Below, piece by piece: positions 17,151-32,300 of a DNA stretch of 43,121 nucleotides. The DNA comes from Podaxis mareebaensis (Eukaryota; Basidiomycota; Agaricomycetes; Agaricales; Agaricaceae). Location of the stretch: contig JAEUWP010000150.1 in NCBI GenBank assembly GCA_018524725.1, positions 1-43,121 of the forward strand, written 5' to 3'. Each line of letters begins with the position of its first letter. The first letter of the stretch is position 1. The translations under genes and the position numbers were made by a program. The notes below the pieces were generated by a model. That model was not told the origin of the DNA, did no database searches, and saw only the letters and a list, made by a program, of their open reading frames with translations.

Positions 17151-19390
17151 TTCCAAAGGGACAGCCATCTATAGTGGCCAATTTGAGGCCTCACAGACAT
17201 TTATCTCAAGTGGGCCAACTGGTAAGCTCAGCAAATGCAGGTCAATGGATAAACTCAACCCTCACACTTGCCTACAGGCATCAACATCCTACTGGAGCAT
17301 CTTCCAGTGGAGCTGTGTATGATTCCTCTGCTCATGACTTGGTACCTGGATTCCCAAAACTCATGAACAATACATCAAGCATGTCATCAACTGGGCCATT
17401 CCTGCCCTCAACTCTAACACCCCACCACCCATTTTCTGGATGAAAGGGCCAGCTGGCATGGGAAAATCTGCTGTAGCCCAGATCCTGGACCTGTGCAGAG
17501 AAAATCCAAGATGAAGGGAAACTCAGTGCAACTTTCTTCTTTTTGATCAATGGATCAAACGAACCTGCTTGCTTCTTCAATACCATCACCTACCAGCCCT
17601 TGACACACTTTTCCAGCTACCACAACTTCCTTGATACCAAAGTCTGTGATGACAAGACACTCATAGATAAAGCAATGGCATTACAATTTAGGGAGCTTAT
17701 TGTTAAGCCACTGGAGGAACTAGAAAGCAGTGGCAAGGGCACAGGGAAGAGGGTCCCTATATTCATTGATGGACTCAATGAATGTGAGGGTGAAGAAGCA
17801 CAGTGCACAATCATTGAAATTGTGGTGGAAGGTGCTTGCAAAAACACTCTTTCCCTCTGTTGGGCATTCTTCAGTTGCCCAGAGCCCCACATCAAAGCCA
17901 CATTCACCAAGGCAGACATTGCCCCTCTCTGCCATGTTATGACACTTCCTATCTCCTGCAATGCTGATAGAGACATCAAGCTCTATCTCCAGTCTGGCTT
18001 CGACAACATCCTTTGATGCCACATTGTCTCCATGCATTCTTTGTGGCCCTCCAAGAGTGACATGCAGAAGCTCGTGGATGCCACAGATGGGTTATTCATC
18101 TATGTAGCAACCCTTCTCCAGTTTATTGCTCAACATTGCTCACTTGGGCCTGAGGAGCCACTCCAAGCAGTTCTTGCCATAATCTTGAATCCTATCAAGT
18201 CCTCAAACACCTCTAAAACACCCTTCATGGAATTGCATGAATTGTACAAGTTGATTCTATGATGCATCCCTGTCAAAATGCTTCCATCTGTCCAGTTGTT
18301 ATTGGCCATACTGTCTTGAGGTTATCTCTCAATGCCTATGAGTATGATGCTGGTTGGAAATATATTGAAACTGTTCCAAACCCAACTTCAAATCATATGC
18401 AATTGGCTGAGTGCCATGCTTCAGGTTTCAGACAAGAATTATGTCCTTCAACTGGATCAGGACATTGATGTTGGTCACCCATATTATGCTACTACCCCCT
18501 GCCTTGGATAGGAAGTCAGACACAACCTTTACAATGCTGTGCATCATGAACTTGGCAGGAACATATCCTTTTATCACAAATCATTCAAGGACTTCCTTGT
18601 GGATGCCAACCCTTTGGAGATCTTTAAATCTGGGCCTTCTGAAATGGACCAGATTCTGTTTGAGCACTTTCACATGCTTTGGCTTGATCATGAACAAACT
18701 TTCAGTTTACAAGGCTCAGGTGAGTCTTCAAGCTTTATTTTGACCTCTTTCTTACCTTTATATCTCTAGCATTGGTGCTAGCACCTCATGTACCTGATTC
18801 TGCATTTTCTCTTTCCTACCCTCACACCACCAAACTCACCAACTCTGTTATTAAAACAGAGGTTTATCTTACAGCCACACATATCTGCTCCCACATCACA
18901 ATTTCACCTGAGTTGGACTCAACAATGCTCCAGGAGTATAGTCATGCTAATTTTTGCAAGCAACTATTTTGTAGATCAGTATCAGGTTCCCTCCTCAATT
19001 TGGTATCTTTGTACATCTTATTCCAATCATGAACAAAGCTACATGCTCCTCCTATGGACCTGGAAGCCTCTTTTTCAGTACCCCCCTCAAAGGGTTTGAC
19101 ATCATTGAATTCAAGAAGGTTAGCCTGGTTTTCTTGGTGTGCTACATAACCCACTGACCATAGCTCTCACAGAGGATTGGGAGGTATTGAAAAGCAGGGG
19201 TCTTGTGACCACATCCACTGAACCTGGTTCATTGGCTTTTCAACCTCTTCTGAAACAAGAGTGAATCAGGATTGTATGCTGTCAGACATGGTCCCAAATC
19301 CATTTATTGGCACTGGGAAATAGACATCACAGAGCAGAGGTTTAGAGAGTTCTATGACACCAAGCTGACTGGCTAAGTGATGATATGGAT
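17150..19390 (+). pseudogene. NACHT-type STAND NTPase, decayed
   Basis: Fungal NACHT proteins are NLR-like ATPase switches linked to nonself recognition. Recognisable blocks in order: HVINWAIPALNSNTPPPIFW, Walker A KGPAGMGKSAVAQ (about 17444-17478), IDGLNECEG (Walker B, about 17767), FSCPEPHI, WPSKSDMQKLVDATDGLFIY, SFYHKSFKDFLVD (about 18563), and a distal YWHWEIDITEQRFREF (about 19307). There is a frameshift-type lesion after the P-loop (about 7 extra bases near 17479) and others upstream. In-frame stops are TGA at 18014, 18260 and about 18319, and one TAG at about 18508. FSCPEPHI has Cys where family members I recall have Arg. The whole stretch is almost free of CpG. No effector or repeat domain is intact, so the activity is presumably lost. 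Confidence 0.75.
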
Positions 19391-20023
19391 GGGGCTTCTG
19401 CTGATGGCCCTTGGTGAGCAGTGATTATATCAGTAGCAATATGAACAAATATATTCAATTGAAAGCATGAAAGCCCAATATTTGCTCAATCCTTTGTTGT
19501 TGCAGTATCAGGTCATGGTCATCATTACTTAGGCTAATGTCGTATGGCAAAACATCAAAACCAAACACCAGCTGTTGTTAGTTCTCTTTCTGTGGAGCAA
19601 TTCTACATATGTCATGTTATGATGACTGCATTTGAAATGGGCATAGACTGAAGTGCATCCTGGTGCATCAGAATCCCAATTGAGCCAGAAACACAAGAGG
19701 TGTGGGGCACTCTCAAACCCCCTATTGTTTCTTCAACCTCCTAACAATGCCCTTCTCAATCTCACACTATATTGTACCAGAGTATATCCAAATGACATTC
19801 TCATACTCTAATAAGCACATGCCATCCCCACTCTTTGCATCTCATTTTCCTGTCATCTCTGGCCCAAAGCAATGCAAGAGTTGTAGGGAAGATGCAAATG
19901 TCAGTAATATACCTGCAAGCAAGCTGTCACCTCTTATGCCTGTACTTGCACTGACTTTGAAAGTCGACTTAACTGAGAGAGTTCCAAAGAGCATGACAGC
20001 GAGCACATAGGTGGAGCCCTACT
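19391..20023. other. CpG-poor spacer
   Basis: About 630 bp with one short plus-strand frame (19702-20010) of no recognisable identity. Probably decayed repeat or gene remnant. Confidence 0.4.
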
Positions 20024-20655
20024 CGTAGGATTGTGGGGAGTGTGTTTGAATTAGCTGCTATATAATTAGATAAGCCTGCCTAGTCTTCTTCAGACCTGGG
20101 GACCTCTAGACATTCCATCCACATCCACCATGTTACCACACAAGACTACAATGGCTTGGAATGCACAAATCCTCTCAGAGTATGTCCGTCATTCTCCCCT
20201 TACCACTCCACTCATCTCTTCCTGCCCCTGCAAATAACAGCCTTTGATGTCTTGCCAGATACTGCCAGATTTGCCATCAGCCATCTTGACAGCTCAGTCA
20301 TCATCTACCCCACCATCTCCCTCCTGCCCAGCCTTTCCACCTTTCCCAACCTACCAAACATCCAGCAGGTCAACACCACCAAACACAAGTTTGTCTCAAA
20401 ACCACACACCTCCAACATCACCTCTCAAATTCTTCCCATCCTCCTGCATCCTCCTCACATGTGGCACAGACTTTGCCTCTCCATCCTGTCCACCAAGCTC
20501 ATTGAGACATGGCCCAAGTCATCTTTATGGCTGGGAACAGGGATTCATCCTGTACACATCCTTTGTGCACACACTCAGTCAGTGACATCAACCTGTATTG
20601 TTGGACTTGGAAGAGTACTTCTACAGCATACAAATAACTTATTCTTGTCACCTTC
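20024..20655 (+). repeat. Dispersed repeat, copy A
   Basis: This stretch aligns by eye with 33538-34125 (copy B) in the same orientation. Shared blocks include GATAAGCCTGCCTA, GACATTCCATCC, CAAGACTACAATG, CATCTACCCCACCA, TTCTTCCCATCCTCCTG and CTGAGACATGG-like text. The corresponding frames (20244-20585 and 33721-34179) share residues such as LRHG and YVSF/YTSF, so the repeat may once have coded. Its class is unknown. Many differences are C/T or G/A changes. Confidence 0.65.
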
Positions 20656-22609
20656 ACAACCATCCACCACAACTACCCACTCCAGTCCAAGTCCAACCAT
20701 ATACACCCATCCTACACATTCACCTACACCCTCACTCTTCTGTGCATGCACTTCAGAATCTGGACTGATATTCTGAGAGGAGGGTGTTTGGCCCCCACTG
20801 GGGGAGGGAAGTGACTTCATTGACCCATTTGCTGGACATGTGAGGCAGGTGAGTGATGAAGTGGGTGGAGGGTTGGGAAGAGTTGTTAGATGTTATAGGG
20901 CCTGAAAACTCAAATCCTGGGATCAAGTTTGAAGCTGGTTCATCAACAACCTCATTGGTACTGGTCACTGTGCCTATTGCTTGGGTTACACCTCTGCCTG
21001 GATTGACTTTGACCTTGATACCCACACCCAACACTATTGCTGGGAACACGGGTTTGGCTCCCTGTGGCTCACCTACCACTATGACCTCTGCTGTGAGTGT
21101 TACCCAAATTCAATCATCGACATCATTGCCACCTACTGCTGAAAACACAGCTGTGCATGACCATGATGAGTATATCAGTACACCCTGCATAACTGCCATG
21201 CCAGTGCCCATGACTCCTAGTCCACCAGTAAACCCTGCACTTGTGACAACTAGATCTATATCATCAGGTGAACTGCAAGTTTCTATGACCCCCACTCCCA
21301 CCCAAGCTGCTTTTTCTCCAACCTCTTCCACATTGGCATCTCTGAATCCAACAATCAAGCTTCCCTTGACATGCAGTAATACAGTGAAAAGTATTAGAAC
21401 AGAAACTTTGGCATCTATGTATTCTATGGCTGGGAATAGCACAAAAACATCTGAGTTTGGACTTGTAAGTCTTGGATTGATACCTCCCCTGGCCATACCA
21501 ACAATACCTACTCAATATCAATGAGAGTTTGGGTATAGAGGGTGTGGGACTGGTGGAGTGAGTTTGGGGTTACCTCCTGGTGCTGCACCAAGTATCCTTC
21601 CTGGGTCAAGTTCGAGAGTATATGAGAAATTGTCAATGGCAAAATCCAGTGCATATTCTCAGGGATCTGTTGTGCCTTCTACTGCTTCCCTAGGGAGTGG
21701 GATGAGTATAGTGTTGGCATCGATGTATTCGTAGGCTTTTGCTCTATGAGATGGATTATCTGGAGTCTACTGGGTCTGTGAGTTTGGGGGGCATGGTTGT
21801 TGATGCTGATGGGCTGCCACAGTTAAACTTGGTGTCAGCAAAATGTGTGGATGGGGAAGGCATGGGTTTGTCTGACCCATCTATATCGTCGATGGTTGCA
21901 GTGACCTCTGAGTTCATTGGGACTCAAAGCACCAGTGTCGCAACCAAAAAAGTCGAGTCCATTGGCAAGAGCATTGTTGTCCAATATGAAGATTATTTTG
22001 AGGGAGAGAGAGTTGGGGAGAGTTGGTGGCACTTGTTGATTCACAGTTGTGACTACTTATTGGGACATCCTTACTTTTCCTTTCTTTGCTATGTTCACAT
22101 ATTCCAATTTGGGCTTGAGTTTGAAACATAGATGATGACCATGTTTAAGAATAAGTAATGTAATACCATTCATTTTGTGGGCCAGAATGTGTGAGTTCAA
22201 AGGCGACAAGCATCATAGGCAATGGGAGATTCAAATTGAGGGTTTACAATCATAGGAACAGCAAACAGCAGGGAATTCCATAGCAAGACTATGAGAAATA
22301 CAAGACTGTATCCTAAGAAAAAGGTTGATGCAATTGGTCAAGGCATGGCACAATTTATCTTACAAAATACACCATAAGGGACGTGAGTTGTCAAAGCATT
22401 GTAAATTATCAAGAAAAAATCCATATAAATGACTCGTCAAGGCATGGTAGCCAGAACACAGTCAAAGTGCGTTGATGCATTGATTCCTCAGGTAGCAGGT
22501 TGGCCCACTCCCATAATTTATTTAAAAAATGAGAATGGCCTTGGCCCAACTTCAAATAGCTGAACTACAATGGTTATTACTAGTGATCGGGACATCAAAG
22601 CTGTCAAAA
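20656..22609. other. Degenerate Ser/Thr-rich frames, no confident gene
   Basis: Two plus-strand frames (20853-21524, 223 codons; 21739-22131, 130 codons) are rich in Thr, Ser and Pro and have no recognised domain. They may be low-complexity remnants of a repeated element. From about 22140 to 22609 I see nothing beyond the downstream flank of the minus-strand kinase segment. Confidence 0.35.
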
Positions 22610-24103
22610 TTAATCAATCCTCAAGTATATGATGAACTGAGAACAACATACTCCATTGAAAATTTCTTTAACCTTGGCCAGATCGACTGACGTGTCTATG
22701 TTCTTCCCCATAGCTGCCTGGAAATGCTGCTGGTGGTATACCATGTTATCTTGAGCTTCATCCACAGGTTCTCATGTTATTCCATTTGATTCCAATGTTT
22801 TTACAATTTCCTGACATGACAAACAATCGCCAGTGTTTGCCTTCCAACATCGATTCATAAGCTCACACATGTAATCATTGATCCCTGCTAGGGTACTTGC
22901 TGGTTCTGGCCCACATGGTAAGTGACCCTGGATTAACTTCCGAATGATTGGTGGGTCTGCGTGGCATTCTTGGAATGGGAGCAGCCCAGTCAGTACCTAT
23001 CATGCAAAGTTCAATCAGCATACCAGTGAGAAAATATACTTACATATACCTCAAAACAGATACATCCAAAAGCCCATATATCACTCACTGCAGTGGAGTG
23101 GGCATCATCCTCTTCAACTAGTTCAGGGGCAGCCCAACGATATGAACAGCCCTGAATAGTAGTAGCTCCAATTGTGTGGGCTAATGTTCTGTTGGTTCAG
23201 AGAGAGGACAGCCCAAAATCAGTGATGCAGGCCCTTCTGAAATCATTTATGAGAATGTTCATCTGTGCACCAAATCAGCAATTGATATGGATTCAAGTTA
23301 GATCAAGGCTATATAATACCCCTTTGAGGTCGCCATGAATCAGGCTCTCTCCATGGAGATATTCAAGACCAAGGGCAATGTTGTAGACCTTAGGATCAAA
23401 TTGAGTAACTCTGAGAGTGCAGAAAGGCTAGGGCACTGACAAGTGGTTCACATGGTGTATCAGGGTTGTTTTCAAGATATACAATGATATTGCCATTGCT
23501 CATCCAAGGAGACACAAGACAAACTTGTTTGCGGGTTTCATCGAGGTAATAAGCACCATAGAAGGGCACTATGTTGGGATGATACAGTTGGCTGCACAGA
23601 ATTGCTTCTTTGGCATAAACCTATTGGTAAGATGAATGAGCACAAGAGACTTCGTAAATAGGGGATAGGGAGATATACTCTCAACATGGCATCTGTATCA
23701 GACTTCTGGTTGGTATGCACGATCTTCAAGCAGAGGATTTGTTCGCCTTTGCGTCCTTGATGAACATCACTGAATGCTCCACCATCCTCACGTGTGCCGA
23801 TATCTATATCCTGAAGGATGTAGCACCGAGGATAGAGGTTCGTGGCCTTGCAGAGCTGGTAAAGTGCAATCATCATATGCTTTCAAAGCCAGGGTATTGA
23901 GATATTTGGCTGAATGAGAGCCTGTGAAGCAAGATAAATTGATCAAGAGAAATCAATCAAACGAACAGCAAGACGCTCACTGAGTCCAAGAAGTCTATCA
24001 CCCATTGTGCATGTTCACCCTTTAGTTCAAGGAGAGCACCTTGTTTCTGTTTATTACGCAAAGTATCTGAGAGTGTCTTCAAGAGATCCTCATTGTTTGA
24101 TGT
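22610..24103 (-). pseudogene. TKL-type protein kinase domain, spliced onto the USP segment
   Basis: Minus-strand exons begin at 24103 and run to a TAA at 22610-22612. An N-terminal helical part (NNEDLLKTLSDTLRN) leads to LCKATNLYPRCYIL, a glycine loop variant GGAFSDVHQG, the ATP-anchoring Lys in CLKIVHT, LEYLHGESLIHGDLKG (HRD position with HGD), ITDFGLSS (DFG), RWAAPE, and VSDIWAFGC. This is the TKL-like kinase type expanded in agaricomycetes. Three in-frame TGAs (23883-23885, 23197-23199, 22772-22774) sit where Arg would fit, yet no frameshift, TAA or TAG interrupts it and splice sites look good. The first exon has no start codon and follows the last USP exon after a 56-bp intron, so I read it as the C-terminal half of a fusion. 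A separate kinase gene with a lost start is the alternative. Confidence 0.75.
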
Positions 24104-24159
24104 CTGAACAAGTGTTAGTTGAATAGATGTATGATTGCACCTCAATTCCCCAACATTAC

Positions 24160-26430
<2,271 letters not shown>

Positions 26431-26641
26431 TGAGTATGCACAGCAGAAAGATTATCCATAAAGGTGAAGGGCAGGAACTTTGGAAGGCAAACAGAGTATG
26501 GGCTTGACTGGTGTGTGAAGTGACCTATTCAGACACCAAGTGCACACCCACTGCACCTACCAGCAGTTAGCAAGAATTGGCCATCTCTGATTGAATTTCT
26601 ATTTAGTCCACTTCAAGAAAATCACAATTTTATGTGCTGCT
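26431..26641. other. Spacer upstream of the LINE
   Basis: Short AT-rich stretch between the USP locus start region and the LINE target site. No gene is visible; it may contain the promoter of the minus-strand locus. Confidence 0.45.
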
Positions 26642-26656
26642 GAAACTCCATTACCC
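26642..26656. repeat. LINE target-site duplication, left copy
   Basis: GAAACTCCATTACCC is repeated exactly at 33523-33537, directly after the LINE poly(A) tail. The intact 15-bp duplication marks a full-length insertion by target-primed reverse transcription and a fairly recent event. Confidence 0.9.
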
Positions 26657-26745
26657 CAACCTTCCTTTTTCAGTAACTACCACCATTGTCTCAGTGGTAT
26701 CGTTGCTCGTAGTACAAGGAATACATTAACTTGTTCTAAATCACT

Positions 26746-29352
26746 ATGAAAGACTCCAAAGAATCTAGCGGTTTCTTTGGAGGTGTCAAGAAAACTGCCA
26801 GCTCCATCCACTCAGGTATCGCTCATCGTCACTGCTCTAGCGCCAGCTTGGCGCCCAATCCAACTCTTCCCCGAGAGGCCTCTGTCCCTCTCTTCAACGA
26901 TTTCCAAGTCTCTGAAGACTTCATTCGAAAGCCTCCTTCCCCGTCCCCATCCATTGGAGCCAAACACTCCTATTCCACTGACCAGTCCCTCTCTAACCGG
27001 CTCGAGAAGAGCATGAAGTTTAGAGAAGATGACAATGCCACCTCTGTATCATCTGCAGAGGAAAACGACAGCCAAGAAGGCTCGCAAGGCCTTTCTACCC
27101 CCCATTCAATTCACCCATCCATTGCGCTGGCTCATGAGGACATCGATCTTTCTCCTGAAATCGCCCCTTCTCAGAGGCTCCTTTCACCCACCCAGGCCAT
27201 CACCTCATCATATGGCTTTGTCCCACCAACCCCTGGGACCACTTGGGAAGAATCTCAACCTTCAGACCCCCTCCCAGCCCTCCCAACTTTCATTCCCATC
27301 TCTCCCCCAGCTCCCTTTCAGCCTCAAGGTGAGGACCCTGCATCCCATGGAATGGATTGGTCAGCAATCTGTTCCACTCTTTGTGACACCTTCAGTGACA
27401 TCGATGTCACAACCACCCAAGATCCAAAAGCGCTAAGCCTCCTCACTGCGCTTCTTTCTTTTTCCTCCAGCTGGCTCTCATCGTGGGTCAACAACGGAGG
27501 CAACCTCTCAACATTTGAGGGCACCTCCTCCCTCACCCTCATTATGCAAACCATCGCTCATTCCGAGCAACTCCGGAACAAATCTGTTCCTTTCAACAAT
27601 CAAACCGTGTGTCTCTATGATGCCATCTCTATGCAATTCCCTCCCATGCATACCCTATCACCAACTCCCATGCCCATGTCAACTGGGCGTCGTCAAGAAC
27701 ACCAGGCTGAAAAAGCACTGGCAGTGTCCTCCCCTACCCCCAAAGACACCTCTGGGTTTCTCCAGGGCTCTTCCCCTACTCCCAACTCTGACGTCTCTGG
27801 GATACTCCAGGGCTCAGAATTGCAACTCGAAAGGGACACTGCTCGAGCAATCGCCCTCTTGTGCCTCCTGCCTGTCGATCCTAACAAGCCAGGTGAGTCA
27901 TCAACCTCTATAGTTGATACTGACATGCTCCCTCCTCCCTCTGCTCAACCCACTATTCCTGCTGTTCCTGGTCCATCCAACCAGGAAAAGGCTAACCCTA
28001 ACCCCAATGCCTGGTCAACAGTTAATCGTTGCTGGGCACCCTGTAAAGCGATAGCTGCTCCAACTCAGTGTAAGCCTATCACGGCCCCTACTCTCCCCCC
28101 CAAGGATCCCCATCCCCTCCCCCCTCATCCCTCCCCCCCTTCCTCTACTCCCCCATGTGTAAACAATACCACCAAACCACAATATAGGTCTGGTGCACCC
28201 TCCCCTTCAACCCAAAGGTCATCTTACTCCAAGGCAGCCTCCCAAACCCCTCTCAAATTGGAAGAGCTACAAAAATATGCAACTCTCCAAAACCAATTCC
28301 CCTCAATGTCACTGGTCAACATCATTAACTTTTTGCAGAATTCTGGAGACATCAAATCTCCTGCCCCTAAACCCACCTCATCCTCCCCTTGCTCCTCACC
28401 TAAAGCCACCCAAGGCCCTTCACACAAAAACATTGTTGTTCCTTACAATGATGTCTTTAAACCCATCCTCATCACCTCCCTTGACCTTGTGGTGAGATGC
28501 TGCAATAATGCCCTATATCAAAAGGGCTTCTTACTTAAAATCAAGTCAGCCAAATCCAATGATAGGACCCTTTGGCTCTCCACCAATCAAGTAGCTACAG
28601 ATGAGGAGCTTCTCATCATCAAAAAAGGCATCACAGACTCCAACCAATCTGCCTTTGCTACCCAAGAGATCAGGGATGCAGTCGTCCCGTCTCTCCCCAT
28701 GTCCAAATCCTTCATCAAGCTGATGAACCTTCCTTACTTCCACCCCAACGGCACTCCACACACCTCCAACAACTTCAAAGAAGTTATTGAATCATCACCC
28801 TACCACGAAATGATTCAACATCTCGTCAGTAAACCTCGCTTCCACCACGTCTCCCCTCATTCAGATTCTGCCATCCTATTCTTTGACCTATGGGACTCAC
28901 AATCTGCTACAAGGGCAAAACTCCTCATCAATCACACCCTCCTCTTTGAGAACAGGGTTTGCACCTTCCATAGCACATCCATGCGTACAGCTTCCCCCCT
29001 TTGCAACAGGTGTTGGAGATGGGGCCACCCTACACACCTATGCAGAGCATGCAATCCCAGGTGTGTGATCTACGGAGATCCCCACCACACAGATAACCAT
29101 TGCTGTGATGGATTCTGTTGCCATGGCAAACCTGGTCCCAATCCCCATCCCCCTACCCCTGCCAACATCATGGAGTGTCCTCATGTGACCTCCTTCCAAT
29201 GCCTCTCATGTGACTCCAAGGATCATCATGTGAACTCGGACAAATGTCCTTTCTTCCACCACCATTTTGATTGGGAGTGGATCCAAAACAAACTCTGTGA
29301 AGCTAAAGCAGAGAAGAACCGGCGTGACTTCAACTCTAGACCTCTTAATTGA
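26746..29352 (+). CDS. LINE ORF1 (nucleic-acid-binding, gag-like)
   Basis: This is an 868-residue open frame starting at the first ATG of the element. The first two thirds are Ser/Pro-rich and low in complexity. The C-terminus carries zinc knuckles: CNRCWRWGHPTHLC (C-x2-C-x4-H-x4-C, residues about 753-766), a second with Tyr at one Cys position (CVIYGDPHHTDNHC), and CLSCDSKDHHVNSDKC. ORF1 proteins of this type coat the element RNA. The TGA at its end is in the same frame as ORF2, and no in-frame ATG precedes the endonuclease core, so ORF1 and ORF2 may have been one polyprotein before CGA changed to TGA. Confidence 0.85.
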   Translation: MKDSKESSGFFGGVKKTASSIHSGIAHRHCSSASLAPNPTLPREASVPLFNDFQVSEDFIRKPPSPSPSIGAKHSYSTDQSLSNRLEKSMKFREDDNATSVSSAEENDSQEGSQGLSTPHSIHPSIALAHEDIDLSPEIAPSQRLLSPTQAITSSYGFVPPTPGTTWEESQPSDPLPALPTFIPISPPAPFQPQGEDPASHGMDWSAICSTLCDTFSDIDVTTTQDPKALSLLTALLSFSSSWLSSWVNNGGNLSTFEGTSSLTLIMQTIAHSEQLRNKSVPFNNQTVCLYDAISMQFPPMHTLSPTPMPMSTGRRQEHQAEKALAVSSPTPKDTSGFLQGSSPTPNSDVSGILQGSELQLERDTARAIALLCLLPVDPNKPGESSTSIVDTDMLPPPSAQPTIPAVPGPSNQEKANPNPNAWSTVNRCWAPCKAIAAPTQCKPITAPTLPPKDPHPLPPHPSPPSSTPPCVNNTTKPQYRSGAPSPSTQRSSYSKAASQTPLKLEELQKYATLQNQFPSMSLVNIINFLQNSGDIKSPAPKPTSSSPCSSPKATQGPSHKNIVVPYNDVFKPILITSLDLVVRCCNNALYQKGFLLKIKSAKSNDRTLWLSTNQVATDEELLIIKKGITDSNQSAFATQEIRDAVVPSLPMSKSFIKLMNLPYFHPNGTPHTSNNFKEVIESSPYHEMIQHLVSKPRFHHVSPHSDSAILFFDLWDSQSATRAKLLINHTLLFENRVCTFHSTSMRTASPLCNRCWRWGHPTHLCRACNPRCVIYGDPHHTDNHCCDGFCCHGKPGPNPHPPTPANIMECPHVTSFQCLSCDSKDHHVNSDKCPFFHHHFDWEWIQNKLCEAKAEKNRRDFNSRPLN

Positions 29353-32300
29353 CATGCGAATTTCAATCAGATTCCTATTTTATTTTTCAATGTCCATCAC
29401 TCTAAGGACACAGTTGAGGCGTTACTTAACGATCCTCAATTTAAAGACATTCTCATCTTATGTATTCAAGAACCTCCATTTAGCATTATACGCAACGTCC
29501 CCTCTACTGACGACTCTAAAGGAGTCCCTTACAAAGGCATGCCATACAACCCTGATTGGCAAATCTTTATCTCGGATGAAGAGTGGCCTTGTACAGCCAC
29601 CTTCATCTGCAAATCATGTGATGTTTTAATGCCAACTTCTCATCCTAGTATCATTTCCTCTCCTGATTTCCAGCTCATTTCATTGTCTTTCCCTAAGAAG
29701 ACATACTTCCTCAACTGTTACCTTGACCCGTCGGATGATTCTTCTCTTACCTATTTAGAATCACGAATTCACCTCTTCCCCAAAAATGTAGTCTGTGTGG
29801 GAGGAGACTTCAACTCTCATTCTCTGGAATGGGACCCCCACATCACCCATCATTCGGCTCATGCAGACCTTGTAGTTGATATCATGGGATCCATCAACCT
29901 CACTCTATCCACGCCTACAGAGGTTAAGTATACACACATCCCCTTTGACGATTCTAAACATCCATCTGTCATTGACCTTATTTTCATGATAGACGACCCT
30001 CTCCAGCCAAGCCTGGTCCACTCTGTCTGTGACAATTGGCAAATCAGATCTGACCACCTCCCCCTCCTCACTTCCCTCCCAATCCCCTCCCCTTTCCAAC
30101 CCTTTATTGAAAAGCTCACCATTCCACATGATTCTGAAGAAGAAGCAGCTTTCCTTTACTCAGTGGGCATTCGCCTCCAAGCCATCCCCCCTCACTTTGA
30201 CTCCAGCAATGATGTTTTATCTTATGCCAACTCTATGTCCCTCATCATCTCACAGGAATGGCATAACAATGCCAAACTTGTCCATATATGCACTAAGTCC
30301 AAACCCTGGTGGAACCAACAGTGTTCGGCTGCCTTACGAACATTCCAAACCCACAAGTCCAAGCCAAACTGGACTAACTTCTGCTGTACTACCTGCCAGG
30401 CTAAACGCGCATTCTTTGACAAAAAGATCAAGGACATTGCAGAAGAAAATCGTCGGCCCTGGGACCTCATGTCCTGGATTGGCAAACGTAACCTCCCTCC
30501 CTCCCAATCCATTACCTACAACAGGAAGAGTTGCGATGAACTGGAGGACCTCTGGCATGTGCTAGATTCCTCCTACAATTCCGCCTCCAATCGACATGTG
30601 GACCTAAGTGCCATTGAGTCTTTTGACACCCACCCCAAATGCCCATAGCTCCCCTTCTCTAGTGCTGAGCTCTTTGATGCCCTCAACCCATGCACTAACG
30701 CATCTGCCCCAGGCCTGGATCACCTATCATGGGCCCACATCAAGCATCTCATGTCAGATGACATTTTTAGATCAAACTTCCTCCTCTTCACGTTCAAATG
30801 CATTGAGTTTTCTACATGGCCAGATCACTTCAAACACTCCACTTCCATCATCATCCCTAAACCCAACAAGCTGCACTACTCCACCCCAAAGATGTTTTGG
30901 CCTATTGTCCTCCTCAATACCCTTGGTAAGTTGATTGAGAAGATGATCTCTGCCAGAATGCAGTTCGAAGTGTCACAACACAACCTTGTCCATCCCCTCC
31001 AGTTTGGGGGCATTATCCAGTGTTCCACTGAAGATGCAGGCATTTATGTTACTCACCTTATTCACACAGGCTGGAAACGAAAGCTCAAGACAAGTGTCAT
31101 TGCTTTTGATGTGGTGCAGTTCTTCCCCTCCACCAATCACTCTATCCTCATCGCCACTCTACACTGCCAGGGTTTCAATTCTAATCTTGTCTCTTTTTTC
31201 TCTGATTATTTAAAAAATTGTTTCACCACCTATTCTTGGAACAATAATTTGTCCCCTAAATTCTCAGCTTCCATTGGTGTTGGCCAAGGTTCTGCTCTAT
31301 CCCCCATCCTTACCGCTCTCTCTCTCTCCCCCTTTATGTATAAATTTTCCAATGACCCCCACTGTAAAATAGTTTCTTTCATCGACAATGGCCTCATTGT
31401 CATCCAATCAGACTCTGTATCCACTAATTGCTGCCTTCTTTCACAGGTCTACAGAAACTGTGAAGATTATCTTACCCGCCTCAGTTTTGTCCTCGAAAGA
31501 GACAAGACTGAGGTATTTCACTTTTCCGACCGCCCATCCCAAGACCCCAATCCCCCTGTCATCATAGACGATTCTTTCACTGTTCACCCTAAACCATTCC
31601 TTCATTACCTCAGCTTCTGGTTCGACAGGAGTCTCTCCTTCAAAGAACATGTTCACTTCTACTCCACAAAGGCACTTTCTACTGTCCACTGCATGCGAAT
31701 GCTAGGAAACTCCGTCCATGGCCTATCCCCCCTCCATAAACGACTCCTGTATTGCTCATGTGTCATCCCTATCACCATTTATGGGTTTCATTTGTGGTTC
31801 AACTGCAATGCTTGATACCACAGACTCATCAAATCCTTACAATGTATGCAGTGCCAAGCCGCTCTCTGGATTATGGGTGCGTTCTGCACCTCTCCCTCTG
31901 GTGGGGTTGAGGCCATTGCCGGTCTCATCCCCATCCAACTTCATCTTTTCAAACTCACCAAGCACTGTTCCCTCCGCTTCCATACCCTCCCCTCCTCCCA
32001 CCCCCTTAAACTCCTCACCCATGACATTGATCCCTTAGACATGCACCATACCAAACAGTGCTCAACAGCACTTGACTTTGTCTCAGATGCCCAGCTGGTC
32101 ACAGACCAGTTTCAGCATCTTCACCCTAGCGCCAAACCAGGCCAATGCTTACTGGACTTGTTTAGCGATCAAATTAAATTCATTGAATGTCCTGACCCCT
32201 CGAAAGAAGGGGCCATGGCACTTCACATTGCCAACGCCTCCCGTGCTCGAGACCTCTCTTTCTCATCTCCTGTCTCCCTTGCTGTAGCTACAGATGGTTC

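Noticed and set aside
20853..21524. 223-codon Ser/Thr/Pro-rich plus-strand frame as a secreted mucin-like protein
   Set aside because: No signal peptide or splice context, low complexity and location in CpG-depleted decayed DNA make coding status doubtful.
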